A stretch of 64,000 nucleotides of DNA from Pseudomonas sp. LS1212. GTDB taxonomy: Bacteria > Pseudomonadota > Gammaproteobacteria > Pseudomonadales > Pseudomonadaceae. Under the pieces are notes generated by a model, which saw only the letters and a program-made list of their open reading frames with translations, had not been told where the DNA came from and made no database searches. This document shows positions 1 through 8,215 of the stretch, piece after piece. The stretch's first letter is position 1. Every line of letters begins with the position of its first letter. The stretch spans positions 3,053,001 through 3,117,000 of the forward strand of contig NZ_CP102951.1 in NCBI RefSeq assembly GCF_024741815.1, given 5' to 3'. Position numbers and translations under genes: made by a program.

Positions 1-721
1 GAAATTCCGTAAGGCGGCGCAGCCGGTTCTGCTGTTGTACGGTCTGCAGGATGAACGAGTTGCCCGAGGCGCTGGCCAGCAACTCATGGAACTCGGCGTT
101 GGCCTCGAAGAAGCTGAGGCTGTCCGGCGTTCCCTCGAGCAGCGCCAGTTGACGCTCACGGCAACGCTGCAAGCGTTCCTTTGGCAGGTGATAAGTCGGC
201 TCAAGCAGCCCGGCGGGCTCCAGCAGCATACGAAAGCGGTAACTCTCGAAACGCTTGGCCGGTGAGCTCAAGGTCGGCAGGAACATCCAGCCGTGGCCAT
301 GCTTGCGCTGCATCACTCCTTCGTCGGACAGGCGCAGCAAGCAACGGCGCAACACCGCCTTGCCAACCCCATAGCGCCGCAGCAGATCACTTTCCATGAC
401 CTGGTCGGGCAACGCCTGGGCAAGCCGATCATCGATCAGGCGCTGATACAAGTCTTCATCTTCACCTACCGGCAGGCTGACCTTGGCCTGTTCGGCGCTG
501 ACCGGCTGGGCGCGCACCCCGTAGCCCTGTGCCGGCAGGGGTTCGATCAAGTCTTGCGAAGCCAGGTAAGCCAGTGCGCCACGCACCGGAGAACGGGACA
601 CGCCGAAACGCTCGGCCAGTTCGACTTCCTTGAGATGGCTGCCAGGGGCCAACTCGCCGGACTGGATTGCCGTGAGGATCTCGCTGGCGACTTTAACCTG
701 TAGCGCAGTGGGTTGAATCAT
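1..721 (-). CDS. GntR-family regulator with two winged-helix domains (3' end outside window)
   Basis: The minus frame is open from an ATG at 721-719 to the window edge (about 240 residues), so the C-terminus is missing. Residues about 1-70 form a GntR winged helix, with the recognition-helix motif ERFGVSRSPVRGAL. A second winged-helix-like segment follows (LLRRYGVGKAVLRRCLLRL), and then the start of an FCD-type ligand domain (FFEANAEFHELLASASGN). FCD regulators normally carry one N-terminal helix-turn-helix, so the duplicated domain is unusual. It is divergent from the 945-7688 operon, and a perfect palindrome at 893-904 lies between them, so it is the best candidate local regulator. The ligand is unknown. 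The family call is secure; the target is inferred. Confidence 0.88.
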   Translation of the reverse strand, partial: MIQPTALQVKVASEILTAIQSGELAPGSHLKEVELAERFGVSRSPVRGALAYLASQDLIEPLPAQGYGVRAQPVSAEQAKVSLPVGEDEDLYQRLIDDRLAQALPDQVMESDLLRRYGVGKAVLRRCLLRLSDEGVMQRKHGHGWMFLPTLSSPAKRFESYRFRMLLEPAGLLEPTYHLPKERLQRCRERQLALLEGTPDSLSFFEANAEFHELLASASGNSFILQTVQQQNRLRRLTEF

Positions 722-888
722 TGAAACGAGTCCTTATCGACGCCGGCCTTGGCGTCAGCAGCGGAACGCTAACGCAAGCGCAGGCAAAGTTCCAGTCAAT
801 TGGCGCCACAGGCGGCGCCTGCCGGCCTTTAACGACCTTCTGTCGACTCGAAGCAGCACGAACTTGCACAGAGGGCTTGCATACACAA

Positions 889-904
889 TATTATGGTATA
901 CCAT
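889..904. promoter_or_regulatory. Palindromic operator ATGGTATACCAT, probable GntR site
   Basis: Bases 893-904 form a perfect 12-base palindrome 40 bases upstream of the first operon gene. The 15 bases TATTATGGTATACCA (889-903) recur exactly at 8121-8135, upstream of the DUF1330 gene. Short TA-rich palindromes with a G/C flank are typical of GntR/FadR-type operators. The repeat is seen directly; which of the two local GntR proteins binds it is inference. Confidence 0.7.
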
Positions 905-944
905 CATACAGCACGCTTACCCCCACTCTCATATGGAGCAGGTC

Positions 945-1538
945 ATGAGTTTCGAAATTCGCAAAATCGTCAGCTATGTCGAAGAAACCTTCATCGAGGG
1001 CGGCAAGGCCGCCGACAAGCCCGTGACCATGGTTGGCCTGGCCGTCGTGATCAAGAACCCATGGATAGGCGGCTTCGTCGAAGACCTCAAGCCGCAAATC
1101 CGTGAAAACTGCTCAGGCCTGGGTGCCCTGATGGTCGAGCGTCTGGTCGGCATCATCGGCGGCGCCGAGAAGATCGAAGCCTATGGCAAGGCCGCCGTGG
1201 TCGGTGCCGATGGCGAGATCGAGCACGCCTCGGCGGTGATCCATACCCTGCGCTTCGGCAACCACTACCGCGAAGCGGTCAAGGCCAAGAGCTACCTGAG
1301 CTTTACCAACAAGCGCGGCGGTCCTGGCACCTCGATCCAGATCCCGATGATGCACAAGGATGACGAAGGCCTGCGCTCGCACTACATCACCCTGGAAATG
1401 CAGATCGAAGACGCGCCGCGTGCCGACGAAATCGTCGTCGTGCTGGGTTGCGCCGACGGTGGCCGCCTGCACCCGCGCATCGGCAACCGTTACATCGACC
1501 TGGAAGAACTGGCTGCAGAAAAAGCCCAACAACAATAA
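945..1538 (+). CDS. Amino acid synthesis family protein (DUF1185)
   Basis: A 197-residue protein starting MSFEIRKIVSYVEETFIEGG. The ATG at 945 is preferred over an upstream in-frame start at 864 because a GGAG lies just upstream and the 864 start would translate through the operator. It resembles the PF06684/DUF1185 family, annotated 'amino acid synthesis' from weak evidence; the true reaction is unknown. It is the first gene of the operon and is followed after 26 bases by an alpha/beta hydrolase. The conserved Gly-rich and charged segments (FTNKRGGPGTSIQIPMMHKDDEG) are visible. Membership is confident; the biochemical role is not established. Confidence 0.85.
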   Translation: MSFEIRKIVSYVEETFIEGGKAADKPVTMVGLAVVIKNPWIGGFVEDLKPQIRENCSGLGALMVERLVGIIGGAEKIEAYGKAAVVGADGEIEHASAVIHTLRFGNHYREAVKAKSYLSFTNKRGGPGTSIQIPMMHKDDEGLRSHYITLEMQIEDAPRADEIVVVLGCADGGRLHPRIGNRYIDLEELAAEKAQQQ

Positions 1539-1564
1539 TCGGGCGTGTCACCAAGGAGCGACCC

Positions 1565-2398
1565 ATGATTCGGCTCACCGCTGAACGCACCCCGGCCGGC
1601 ACCAGTTACCTGGCGACCGGCCAAGGCCAACCCGTGGTACTGATCCACGGCGTGGGCTTGAACAAAGAGATGTGGGGCGGCCAGATCGTTGGTCTCGCTG
1701 CGCACTACCGCGTCATTGCCTATGACATGCTCGGCCATGGCGCCAGCCCGCGCCCGGCCTCGGGCACCGGGCTGCTCGGCTATGCCGACCAACTGCTCGA
1801 ATTGCTCGAACACTTGCAGCTGCCCAAGGCAACGGTTATCGGCTTTTCCATGGGCGGCCTGGTGGCACGGGCCTTCGCCCTGCACTACCCGCAGCACCTG
1901 GAGGGGCTGGTGGTCTTGAACAGCGTGTTCAACCGCACGCCCGAACAGCGTGCCGGGGTGATCGAGCGTACTGCCCAGGCCGCCGAACATGGCCCGGACG
2001 CCAATGCCGAAGCCGCCCTGTCACGCTGGTTCAGCCGCGAATACCAGGCGGCCAACCCGGCGCAGATCGCCGCGATCCGCCAGACCCTGGCCAGCAATGA
2101 CCCCCAGGGTTACCTGACCACCTATGAGCTGTTCGCAACCCAGGACATGTACCGCGCCGACGACCTGGGCAATATCCAGGCACCAACCCTGATCGCCACC
2201 GGCGAACTGGACCCGGGCTCCACCCCGGAAATGGCCCGGCAACTGGCCGAGCGCATTCCCGGTGCGCAGGTTGCCGTGCTCGCCGAACAACGGCACATGA
2301 TGCCGGTAGAGTCGCCGCGCCTGGTCAACCAGGTGCTGCTGGACTTTCTCAACAACGCACAAACCCTTCAGAACTCAGCAAAGGGGATAGTTGCATGA
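1565..2398 (+). CDS. Alpha/beta-fold hydrolase
   Basis: A 277-residue soluble hydrolase. The nucleophile elbow GFSMGG places Ser95, with Asp216 (GELDPG) and His244 (EQRHMM) completing a plausible catalytic triad; the oxyanion segment HGVGLN is at 28-33. The start at 1565 has AAGGAG eight bases upstream; an upstream in-frame start at 1448 would overlap the preceding gene. The stop overlaps the next ATG (ATGA), so translation is probably coupled to the dehydrogenase. It resembles 3-oxoadipate enol-lactonase or RutD-like hydrolases. With the neighbouring flavin reductase and dehydrogenases it probably opens an ester, lactone or amide intermediate. The substrate is unknown. Confidence 0.9.
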   Translation: MIRLTAERTPAGTSYLATGQGQPVVLIHGVGLNKEMWGGQIVGLAAHYRVIAYDMLGHGASPRPASGTGLLGYADQLLELLEHLQLPKATVIGFSMGGLVARAFALHYPQHLEGLVVLNSVFNRTPEQRAGVIERTAQAAEHGPDANAEAALSRWFSREYQAANPAQIAAIRQTLASNDPQGYLTTYELFATQDMYRADDLGNIQAPTLIATGELDPGSTPEMARQLAERIPGAQVAVLAEQRHMMPVESPRLVNQVLLDFLNNAQTLQNSAKGIVA

Positions 2399-3876
2399 CA
2401 CTCGCACGTTTCCAGATGTGCATCGACGGCCAATGGGTCGATGCGCTGTCCGGCAAGACCTTCGAAAGCCTCAACCCAGCCCTGGCGCAAGCCTGGGCCG
2501 AACTGCCCGATGCCGACGAAGCCGATGTGGAGCGCGCCGTCCAGGCCGCCCAGAAAGCCTTCGAGAACCCGGCCTGGCGTGGCCTCAGCGCCACCGCCCG
2601 GGGCAAGCTGTTGCGCCGCCTGGGTGACCTGATCGGTGAGAACAAGGAGCACCTGGCGCAGCTGGAAAGCCGCGACAACGGCAAGCTGATCCGCGAGACC
2701 CGTGGCCAGGTCAACTACCTGCCGGAGTTCTTCCACTACACCGCGGGCCTGGCCGACAAGCTCGAAGGCGGCACCTTGCCGCTGGACAAGCCCGACCTGT
2801 TCGCCTACACAGTGCACGAGCCGATCGGCGTGGTCGCCGGGATCATCCCCTGGAACAGCCCGCTGTACCTGACCGCGATCAAACTGGCGCCAGCCCTGGC
2901 GGCGGGCAACACCATCGTGCTCAAGCCGTCGGAACACGCTTCGGCAACCATTCTCGAGCTGGCGCGCCTGGCCCTGGAAGCCGGCATTCCTCCAGGTGTG
3001 GTCAACGTCGTCACCGGTTATGGCCCGAGCACCGGCGCTGCACTCACCCGCCATCCGCTGGTGCGCAAGATCGCCTTCACCGGCGGCGCGGCCACGGCTC
3101 GCCATGTGGTGCGCAGCAGCGCCGAGAACTTCGCCAAGCTGTCGCTGGAACTGGGTGGCAAGTCGCCGAACATCATCTTCGCCGACGCCGATCTGGACAG
3201 CGCCATCAACGGCGCCGTGGCCGGCATCTACGCCGCCTCCGGGCAGAGCTGCGTATCCGGTTCGCGCCTGCTGGTGCAAGATGAAATCTACGACGAGTTC
3301 GTCGAACGCCTGATCGCCCGGGCCAAGCGCATCCGCATCGGCAACCCACAGGACGAAACCAGCGAAATGGGCCCCATGGCCACCGCCCAGCAACTGGCGG
3401 TGGTCGAAGGCCTGGTCGCCGACGCGATCGCCGAAGGTGCGCGCCTGCGCCTGGGCGGCAAGCGTCCGCAAATGGACAGCGCGGGCTGGTACTACGAGCC
3501 GACCCTGTTCGAATGCGATCACAACTCGATGAAGATCATGCAGGAAGAAGTCTTCGGACCGGTCGCCTCGGTGATCCGCTTCAAGGACGAGGCCGAGGCC
3601 CTGGCCATCGCCAACGACTCGCAGTTCGGCCTGGCCGCCGGGATCTGGACTCGCGACCTGGGCCGTGCCCACCGCCTGGCTCGCGATGTGCGCTCCGGGA
3701 TCATCTGGGTCAACACCTACCGCGCGGTCTCGGCCATGGCGCCGATCGGCGGTTTCAAGAACAGCGGCTACGGTCGCGAGAGCGGCATCGATTCGGTGCT
3801 GGCCTATACCGAGCTGAAAACGGTATGGATCAACCTCTCGCAAGCGCCGATGCCCGACCCTTTCGTGATGCGTTAA
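2395..3876 (+). CDS. NAD(P)-dependent aldehyde dehydrogenase
   Basis: A 493-residue ALDH superfamily enzyme of full length. Asn154 (PWNSP), Glu252 (LELGGKSPN) and the catalytic Cys286 (GQSCVSGSR) are all present, as is the cofactor-binding FTGGAATARHV segment, in which the usual FTGS is FTGG. It oxidises an aldehyde to the acid. It overlaps the hydrolase by four bases and precedes a flavin reductase by 13 bases, so it is in mid-operon. The operon encodes a second, distinct ALDH at 4450, which suggests two successive aldehyde or semialdehyde oxidations or two alternative substrates. The substrate cannot be read from the sequence. Confidence 0.93.
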   Translation: MTLARFQMCIDGQWVDALSGKTFESLNPALAQAWAELPDADEADVERAVQAAQKAFENPAWRGLSATARGKLLRRLGDLIGENKEHLAQLESRDNGKLIRETRGQVNYLPEFFHYTAGLADKLEGGTLPLDKPDLFAYTVHEPIGVVAGIIPWNSPLYLTAIKLAPALAAGNTIVLKPSEHASATILELARLALEAGIPPGVVNVVTGYGPSTGAALTRHPLVRKIAFTGGAATARHVVRSSAENFAKLSLELGGKSPNIIFADADLDSAINGAVAGIYAASGQSCVSGSRLLVQDEIYDEFVERLIARAKRIRIGNPQDETSEMGPMATAQQLAVVEGLVADAIAEGARLRLGGKRPQMDSAGWYYEPTLFECDHNSMKIMQEEVFGPVASVIRFKDEAEALAIANDSQFGLAAGIWTRDLGRAHRLARDVRSGIIWVNTYRAVSAMAPIGGFKNSGYGRESGIDSVLAYTELKTVWINLSQAPMPDPFVMR

Positions 3877-3889
3877 GAGGTGGCCTGAC

Positions 3890-4375
3890 ATGATCGAACC
3901 CGGCATTTACAAAGAGGTGATGGGCTCATTCCCATCCGGTGTGACCGTGGTCACCACGCTCGACGCGCAAGGCGAGATTGTCGGCATTACCGCCAGCGCC
4001 TTCAGCGCCCTGTCGATCGACCCGGCGCTGGTGCTGTTTTGCCCCAACTACGGCTCCGACACTTACCCGGTGCTGCACCAGAGCAAACAGTTCGCCATTC
4101 ATTTGCTGTCCGCTGACCAGCAAGCCGAAGCCTACGCCTTTGCCGGCAAGGGCAAGGACAAGGCCGCCGGCATCGAGTGGCACCTGAGCGAGCTGGGCAA
4201 CCCGCTGCTGAGCAAGGCCACGGCGATCATCGAGTGCGAACTGTGGCGTGAATACGATGGCGGCGACCACGCCATCATCGTCGGCGCGGTGAAGAACCTG
4301 ATCCTGCCCGAAGCACCGGTGACGCCGATGGTTTACCACAAAGGCAAGCTGGGCGCCTTGCCCACCCTCGCCTGA
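3890..4375 (+). CDS. Flavin reductase family protein (RutF/HpaC-like)
   Basis: A 161-residue single-domain flavin reductase. The N-terminal signature SFPSGVTVVTTLDAQGEIVGITASAF resembles HpaC/RutF-type FMN reductases. These enzymes pass reduced flavin to a separate two-component monooxygenase. No monooxygenase is encoded in this operon, so the partner must lie elsewhere or the protein acts differently. It is preceded by AAGAGGTGGCCTGAC as ribosome-binding region and followed by a strong hairpin with a T-run before the next gene. The domain assignment is good; the partner is unknown. Confidence 0.9.
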   Translation: MIEPGIYKEVMGSFPSGVTVVTTLDAQGEIVGITASAFSALSIDPALVLFCPNYGSDTYPVLHQSKQFAIHLLSADQQAEAYAFAGKGKDKAAGIEWHLSELGNPLLSKATAIIECELWREYDGGDHAIIVGAVKNLILPEAPVTPMVYHKGKLGALPTLA

Positions 4376-4387
4376 CGCTTTTCTTCA

Positions 4388-4428
4388 GGGCCGCGCACTA
4401 CCCCACACTCGGTAGCGGCCCCTTTTTA
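4388..4428 (+). terminator. Intrinsic terminator inside the operon
   Basis: GGGCCGC (4388-4394) pairs with GCGGCCC (4415-4421), followed by a T-run starting at 4423. It separates the flavin reductase from the second dehydrogenase, so the downstream genes may be expressed at a lower level or from another promoter. Confidence 0.65.
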
Positions 4429-4449
4429 TTCAACACGCCCGGAGCCGGC

Positions 4450-5901
4450 ATGACCCCAGCAGCCTTGCAACTGTTCCGCCAGCAGGCCTATCTCGATGGC
4501 CAATGGCGCGATGCGTCCGATGGCACACGCCAGGACATCTTCAACCCCGCCACCGGCCAATGCATCGGCCAGGTGCCGAACCTTGGCGCCGTTGAAGCCC
4601 GTGAAGCCATCGCCGCCGCCAACGCCGCCTGGCCCGCCTGGCGCGCACGCACGGCCAAGGAGCGCAGCAGCCTACTCAAGCGCTGGCATGCGCTGATGCT
4701 GGAGAACGCCGAGGCCCTGGCCGAAATCCTCACCCTGGAACAAGGCAAGCCGCTGAGTGAGGCCCGTGGCGAGATTCTCTATGCCGCCAGCTTCATCGAA
4801 TGGTTCGCCGAAGAAGCCAAGCGCATCTATGGCGACACCATCCCCAGCCACAAGCCCGATGCCCGTATCGTGGTCAGCAAGGAGCCGATCGGTGTGGTCG
4901 CGGCCATCACCCCGTGGAATTTCCCGGCGGCAATGATCACCCGCAAGGCCGGGCCCGCCCTGGCTGCTGGCTGCCCGGTCATCGTCAAGCCGGCGCCGGA
5001 AACGCCGTTCTCGGCCCTGGCCATGGCCGCCCTGGCGGAGCAAGCCGGTATTCCAGCCGGCATTTTCAACGTCATCACCGGCGATGCCGTGGCCATCGGC
5101 GGCGAACTGACCGCCAGCCCCGTGGTGCGCAAGCTGTCCTTCACCGGCTCCACCGCCATCGGCAAGTTGCTGATGGCCCAGTGCGCGCCGACCTTGAAGA
5201 AAGTCTCGCTGGAACTGGGCGGCAACGCGCCCTTTATCGTCTTCGACGATGCCGACCTGGAGCGCGCCGTCGAAGGCGCGCTGATCGCCAAATTCCGCAA
5301 CGCCGGCCAGACCTGCGTGTGCGTCAACCGCTTCCTGGTGCAGGACGGCATCCATGACGCCTTCGTCACGCGCCTGGCCGAACGGGTGTGTGAGCTCAAC
5401 GTCGGCAACGGCTTCGATGAGGGTGTCAGCCAGGGGCCGTTGATCAACGAACGCGCCGTGGCCAAGGTCCAGGAACATGTCGAGGATGCCCTGGAACAAG
5501 GCGCACGACTGCTCTGCGGCGGCGAACGGCATGCCCTGGGCCATGGTTTCTTCCAGCCTACCGTGCTGGCCGAGCTCACCACGCAAATGAAGGTCGCCCG
5601 CGAGGAAACCTTCGGGCCACTGGCGGCGGTGTTCCGCTTCAGCGACGAAGCCCAGGCCGTGCACATGGCCAACGACACCGAGTTCGGCCTGGCCGCCTAC
5701 TGCTACACCCGCGACCTGGGCCGGGCCTGGCGCATGAGCGAGGCGCTGGAGTACGGCATGGTCGGGATCAACGAAGGGCTGATTTCCACGGAAGTCGCGC
5801 CCTTTGGCGGTATCAAGTCTTCCGGCCTTGGCCGCGAGGGCTCCAGGTACGGCATCGACGATTACCTTGAGATCAAATACACCCTCATGGGTGGACTGTA
5901 A
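4450..5901 (+). CDS. NAD(P)-dependent succinate-semialdehyde-type dehydrogenase
   Basis: A 483-residue ALDH closest in pattern to GabD/SSADH enzymes: TPWNFPAAMITRK (Asn157), LELGGNAPFIVFDDADL (Glu256) and GQTCVCVNR (catalytic Cys289). The CxC at 289-291 matches redox-sensitive SSADH enzymes. It oxidises a short semialdehyde to a dicarboxylate that can enter central metabolism. It follows the internal terminator and precedes the PcaC-like gene by 20 bases. The call as SSADH-like is firm at subfamily level; succinate semialdehyde as the real substrate is inference. Confidence 0.9.
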   Translation: MTPAALQLFRQQAYLDGQWRDASDGTRQDIFNPATGQCIGQVPNLGAVEAREAIAAANAAWPAWRARTAKERSSLLKRWHALMLENAEALAEILTLEQGKPLSEARGEILYAASFIEWFAEEAKRIYGDTIPSHKPDARIVVSKEPIGVVAAITPWNFPAAMITRKAGPALAAGCPVIVKPAPETPFSALAMAALAEQAGIPAGIFNVITGDAVAIGGELTASPVVRKLSFTGSTAIGKLLMAQCAPTLKKVSLELGGNAPFIVFDDADLERAVEGALIAKFRNAGQTCVCVNRFLVQDGIHDAFVTRLAERVCELNVGNGFDEGVSQGPLINERAVAKVQEHVEDALEQGARLLCGGERHALGHGFFQPTVLAELTTQMKVAREETFGPLAAVFRFSDEAQAVHMANDTEFGLAAYCYTRDLGRAWRMSEALEYGMVGINEGLISTEVAPFGGIKSSGLGREGSRYGIDDYLEIKYTLMGGL

Positions 5902-5921
5902 CGCGGCAGGAGGATCAGCAC

Positions 5922-6311
5922 ATGAGCAATGAAAAATACGAAAAGGGCCTGGCCATTCGCACCCAGGTGCTGGGCGAGGCGTACGTGAACAAGTCGATCG
6001 AGAATGCCGACGACTTCAACCGCCCTCTGCAGGAGATGGTCACCGAGTACTGCTGGGGCCACGTCTGGGGCCGCGAGGGTTTATCGCTCAAGGAACGCAG
6101 CATGATAAACTTGGCGATGATTTCGGCGCTCAATCGCCCCCATGAACTCAAGCTCCATGTACGCGGCGCCTTGCGTAACGGCCTGAGTCGTGAACAAATA
6201 CGTGAAATTCTGCTTCAGGTCGGTATCTATTGCGGTGTACCCGCGGCCGTAGACAGTTTCCGTCTCGCTCGCGAAGCCTTCGCCGAGGCCGACGCTGAGG
6301 CATCCAGTTAA
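5922..6311 (+). CDS. Carboxymuconolactone decarboxylase family protein (PcaC-like)
   Basis: A 129-residue all-helical protein with AGGAGG upstream of the ATG. The block EYCWGHVWGREGLSLKERSMINLAMI and the C-terminal VGIYCGVPAAVDSFRLA resemble PcaC (4-carboxymuconolactone decarboxylase) and lack the CxxC of AhpD-type peroxidase relatives. It probably performs a decarboxylation or isomerisation in the pathway. PcaC in the protocatechuate branch has other partners (PcaB, PcaD), which are absent here, so this is likely a paralogue recruited to another pathway. Confidence 0.85.
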   Translation: MSNEKYEKGLAIRTQVLGEAYVNKSIENADDFNRPLQEMVTEYCWGHVWGREGLSLKERSMINLAMISALNRPHELKLHVRGALRNGLSREQIREILLQVGIYCGVPAAVDSFRLAREAFAEADAEASS

Positions 6312-6369
6312 CGAATGGCTGTTTGAACATCCGGCAGCATCTGCGACAGCCATTATTAGAGCGGACCCA

Positions 6370-7122
6370 ATGAAACGCCAGCCACTCGACGACAGCTTCA
6401 AGGTCAATCGCAACCCCGTCACCCTGCGCGAAATCGTGCTGGACAAGCTGCGCAGCGCCATCATGAGCTTTCAATTGCTCCCGGGCGATCGCCTGGTCGA
6501 GCGCGACCTTTGCGACCGTCTGGGCGTGAGCCGGACCTCGGTTCGCGAAGCCCTGCGCCATCTGGAATCCGAAGGGCTGGTGGAATTCGCCGATGCCAAG
6601 GGCCCGCGGGTCGCCATCATCACCCTGGAGAATGCCCGGGATATCTACGAGCTGCGTTGCGTGCTCGAAGGCCTGATCGTCCAGCTGTTTACCCTCAACG
6701 CCAAGGCCAAGGACATTCGTGCCCTGGAAAAGGCCCTCGAGGAGAACCGCAAGGCCCTCGAGGAGGGCGAACTGCAACAGGTGCTCGAATCGGTGCAGGG
6801 TTTCTACGACGTGTTGCTCGAAGGTTCGGGCAATGACGTCGCTGCCCAGCAACTGCGCCAGCTACAGGCACGCATCAGCTACCTGCGCGCCACGTCCGTG
6901 TCCCAGGAAAACCGTCGTGGCGCCAGCAACCAGGAAATGGTCCGCATCGTCGAAGCGATCAAGAGCGGCGACCCGCTGGCCGCGCACCAGGCCTCGGTCG
7001 ACCACGTGCGCTCCGCCGCCAAGGTGGCACTGGAATACCTGCGCCAGAAGCAGAATGAAACCGGCAAGGTGCGCGACATCGCCTTGCCAATCGCCCTCAA
7101 AGAACCTCGCATAGGCCACTGA
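6370..7122 (+). CDS. GntR-family regulator (FadR/FCD type)
   Basis: A 250-residue regulator. The N-terminal winged helix is at about 15-85 (VLDKLRSAIMSFQLLPGDRL, DRLGVSRTSVREALRHLE). A helical FCD ligand domain follows (ARDIYELRCVLEGLIVQLF to DPLAAHQASVDHVRSAA). It is co-directional with the catabolic genes and 2 bases before a Nudix gene. It is the second GntR in the cluster and could bind the TGGTATACCA sites as well as or instead of the divergent regulator. The start codon has only a weak AGAGCGG upstream, so the exact start is less certain. Confidence 0.9.
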   Translation: MKRQPLDDSFKVNRNPVTLREIVLDKLRSAIMSFQLLPGDRLVERDLCDRLGVSRTSVREALRHLESEGLVEFADAKGPRVAIITLENARDIYELRCVLEGLIVQLFTLNAKAKDIRALEKALEENRKALEEGELQQVLESVQGFYDVLLEGSGNDVAAQQLRQLQARISYLRATSVSQENRRGASNQEMVRIVEAIKSGDPLAAHQASVDHVRSAAKVALEYLRQKQNETGKVRDIALPIALKEPRIGH

Positions 7123-7124
7123 TC

Positions 7125-7688
7125 ATGCCCAGCCCGCGCTTTTGTCCGCAATGTGGTGGCGGTGAGCTGGTCAATCGCCAGCCCCAGGGCGATACCCATG
7201 AGCGCCTGATGTGCGAAGGCTGTGGCTACATCCATTACATCAACCCGAAGATCATTGCCGGCTGCATCATCGAGCAGGACGGCAAGTACCTCTTGTGCCA
7301 GCGCGCCATCCCCCCGCGCCCCGGCACCTGGACGTTGCCGGCAGGCTTCATGGAAAGCGGCGAGAGCACCGAACAGGCGGCCTTGCGCGAGGTCTGGGAA
7401 GAAAGCGGCGTACGCGCCGAGATCCTCTCGCCCTACTCCATCTTCAGCGTGCCGAAGATCAGCGAGGTGTACATCATCTTCCGCGCCGTCGCCCTGGAAA
7501 TCACCGGCCAGTATGGGCCCGAGACCCTGGACTACCGGTTCTTCGCGCCTGAGGAGATTCCCTGGGAGAGCATCTACTACCCGGCGATCCGGCAGATTCT
7601 CGAGCGGTATATCGAGGAGCGGCAGGCGGGGGTTTACGGGATTTACATGGGCAATGATGATACCGGGAAGGTGCATTTCATCCGTTAA
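7125..7688 (+). CDS. Nudix hydrolase with N-terminal zinc ribbon
   Basis: A 187-residue protein. A zinc ribbon is built by Cys7, Cys10, Cys30 and Cys33, followed by a Nudix domain with the box GFMESGESTEQAALREVWEESGV (GX5EX7REUXEEXGU satisfied). It hydrolyses a nucleoside diphosphate linked to another moiety; the zinc ribbon is shared with NADH pyrophosphatase-like enzymes, but the protein is shorter than NudC. The ATG lies 2 bases after the GntR stop, so the two genes are co-transcribed. A role in cofactor or ADP-linked metabolite turnover is inferred. Confidence 0.9.
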   Translation: MPSPRFCPQCGGGELVNRQPQGDTHERLMCEGCGYIHYINPKIIAGCIIEQDGKYLLCQRAIPPRPGTWTLPAGFMESGESTEQAALREVWEESGVRAEILSPYSIFSVPKISEVYIIFRAVALEITGQYGPETLDYRFFAPEEIPWESIYYPAIRQILERYIEERQAGVYGIYMGNDDTGKVHFIR

Positions 7689-7706
7689 TGTTGTGTTGGA
7701 TTTACC

Positions 7707-7783
7707 GGCCTCATCGCGGGCAAGCCCGCTCCCACAGGGACTGCGCCGAACTCTGTGGGAGCGGGCTTGCCCGCGATGAGGCC
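7707..7783. repeat. Inverted REP pair (31-base arms) between convergent genes
   Basis: Arms at 7707-7737 and 7753-7783 are perfect reverse complements over 31 bases, built around GGCAAGCCCGCTCCCACA. This is the common Pseudomonas intergenic palindromic repeat. It sits between the convergent Nudix and DUF1330 genes and could stop transcription from both sides. Confidence 0.9.
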
Positions 7784-7796
7784 CGCACAGCCACCA

Positions 7797-8090
7797 TCAG
7801 GCCTCAAATCCCTCGACAATGATCACCTCCGCCCGCGCCACCCCCTGCCGATACCGGCACGCCTCCTGATACTCCGCCGACCGATAACACGCCACCGCCT
7901 GCTCATACGACTCGAACTCGATCACCACACTGCGCTGTGGCGTAGGCCTGCCTTCCATCGCCTGCGAACGCCCAGCCCGGGCCAGCACCTTACCGCCGTA
8001 CAGGGCGAACGCGGCCGGTGCACGCTGGGTGTATTGCTGGTATTGCTCGGGGTCGGTGACGTCTACGTGAGCGATCCAGTAAGCCTTCAT
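7797..8090 (-). CDS. DUF1330 family protein
   Basis: A 97-residue protein beginning MKAYWIAHVDVTDPEQYQQY, with the conserved GGKVLARAG and RSVVIEFESYEQAVACYRS segments of DUF1330, a ferredoxin-like dimeric alpha/beta barrel fold. The start at 8090 fits the family length; the longer open frame upstream would run through the operator. The 15-base operator seen at 889-903 is repeated 31 bases upstream of this start, tying the gene to the catabolic regulon despite its opposite strand. Members of this superfamily include small isomerases or decarboxylases; activity is unproven. Confidence 0.85.
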   Translation of the reverse strand: MKAYWIAHVDVTDPEQYQQYTQRAPAAFALYGGKVLARAGRSQAMEGRPTPQRSVVIEFESYEQAVACYRSAEYQEACRYRQGVARAEVIIVEGFEA

Positions 8091-8120
8091 GTGCAACCTC
8101 GCTGATTCGTCGATAATTGG

Positions 8121-8135
8121 TATTATGGTATACCA
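8121..8135. promoter_or_regulatory. Second copy of the TATTATGGTATACCA operator
   Basis: It is identical over 15 bases to 889-903 and contains the perfect palindrome TGGTATACCA (8126-8135). It lies upstream of the minus-strand DUF1330 gene. Confidence 0.7.
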
Positions 8136-8215
8136 AATATCTCGTCTCTCGTCATCAATCTCCGCTGCGCGCCTGCGGTCGCGCACGACCCGGAAGGACC
8201 GCCATGGCGGTCCGA

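Noticed and set aside
2368..3906. 512-codon minus-strand open frame
   Set aside because: Antisense shadow of the aldehyde dehydrogenase at 2395-3876; no family signature and an Arg/Gln/Gly-biased composition.
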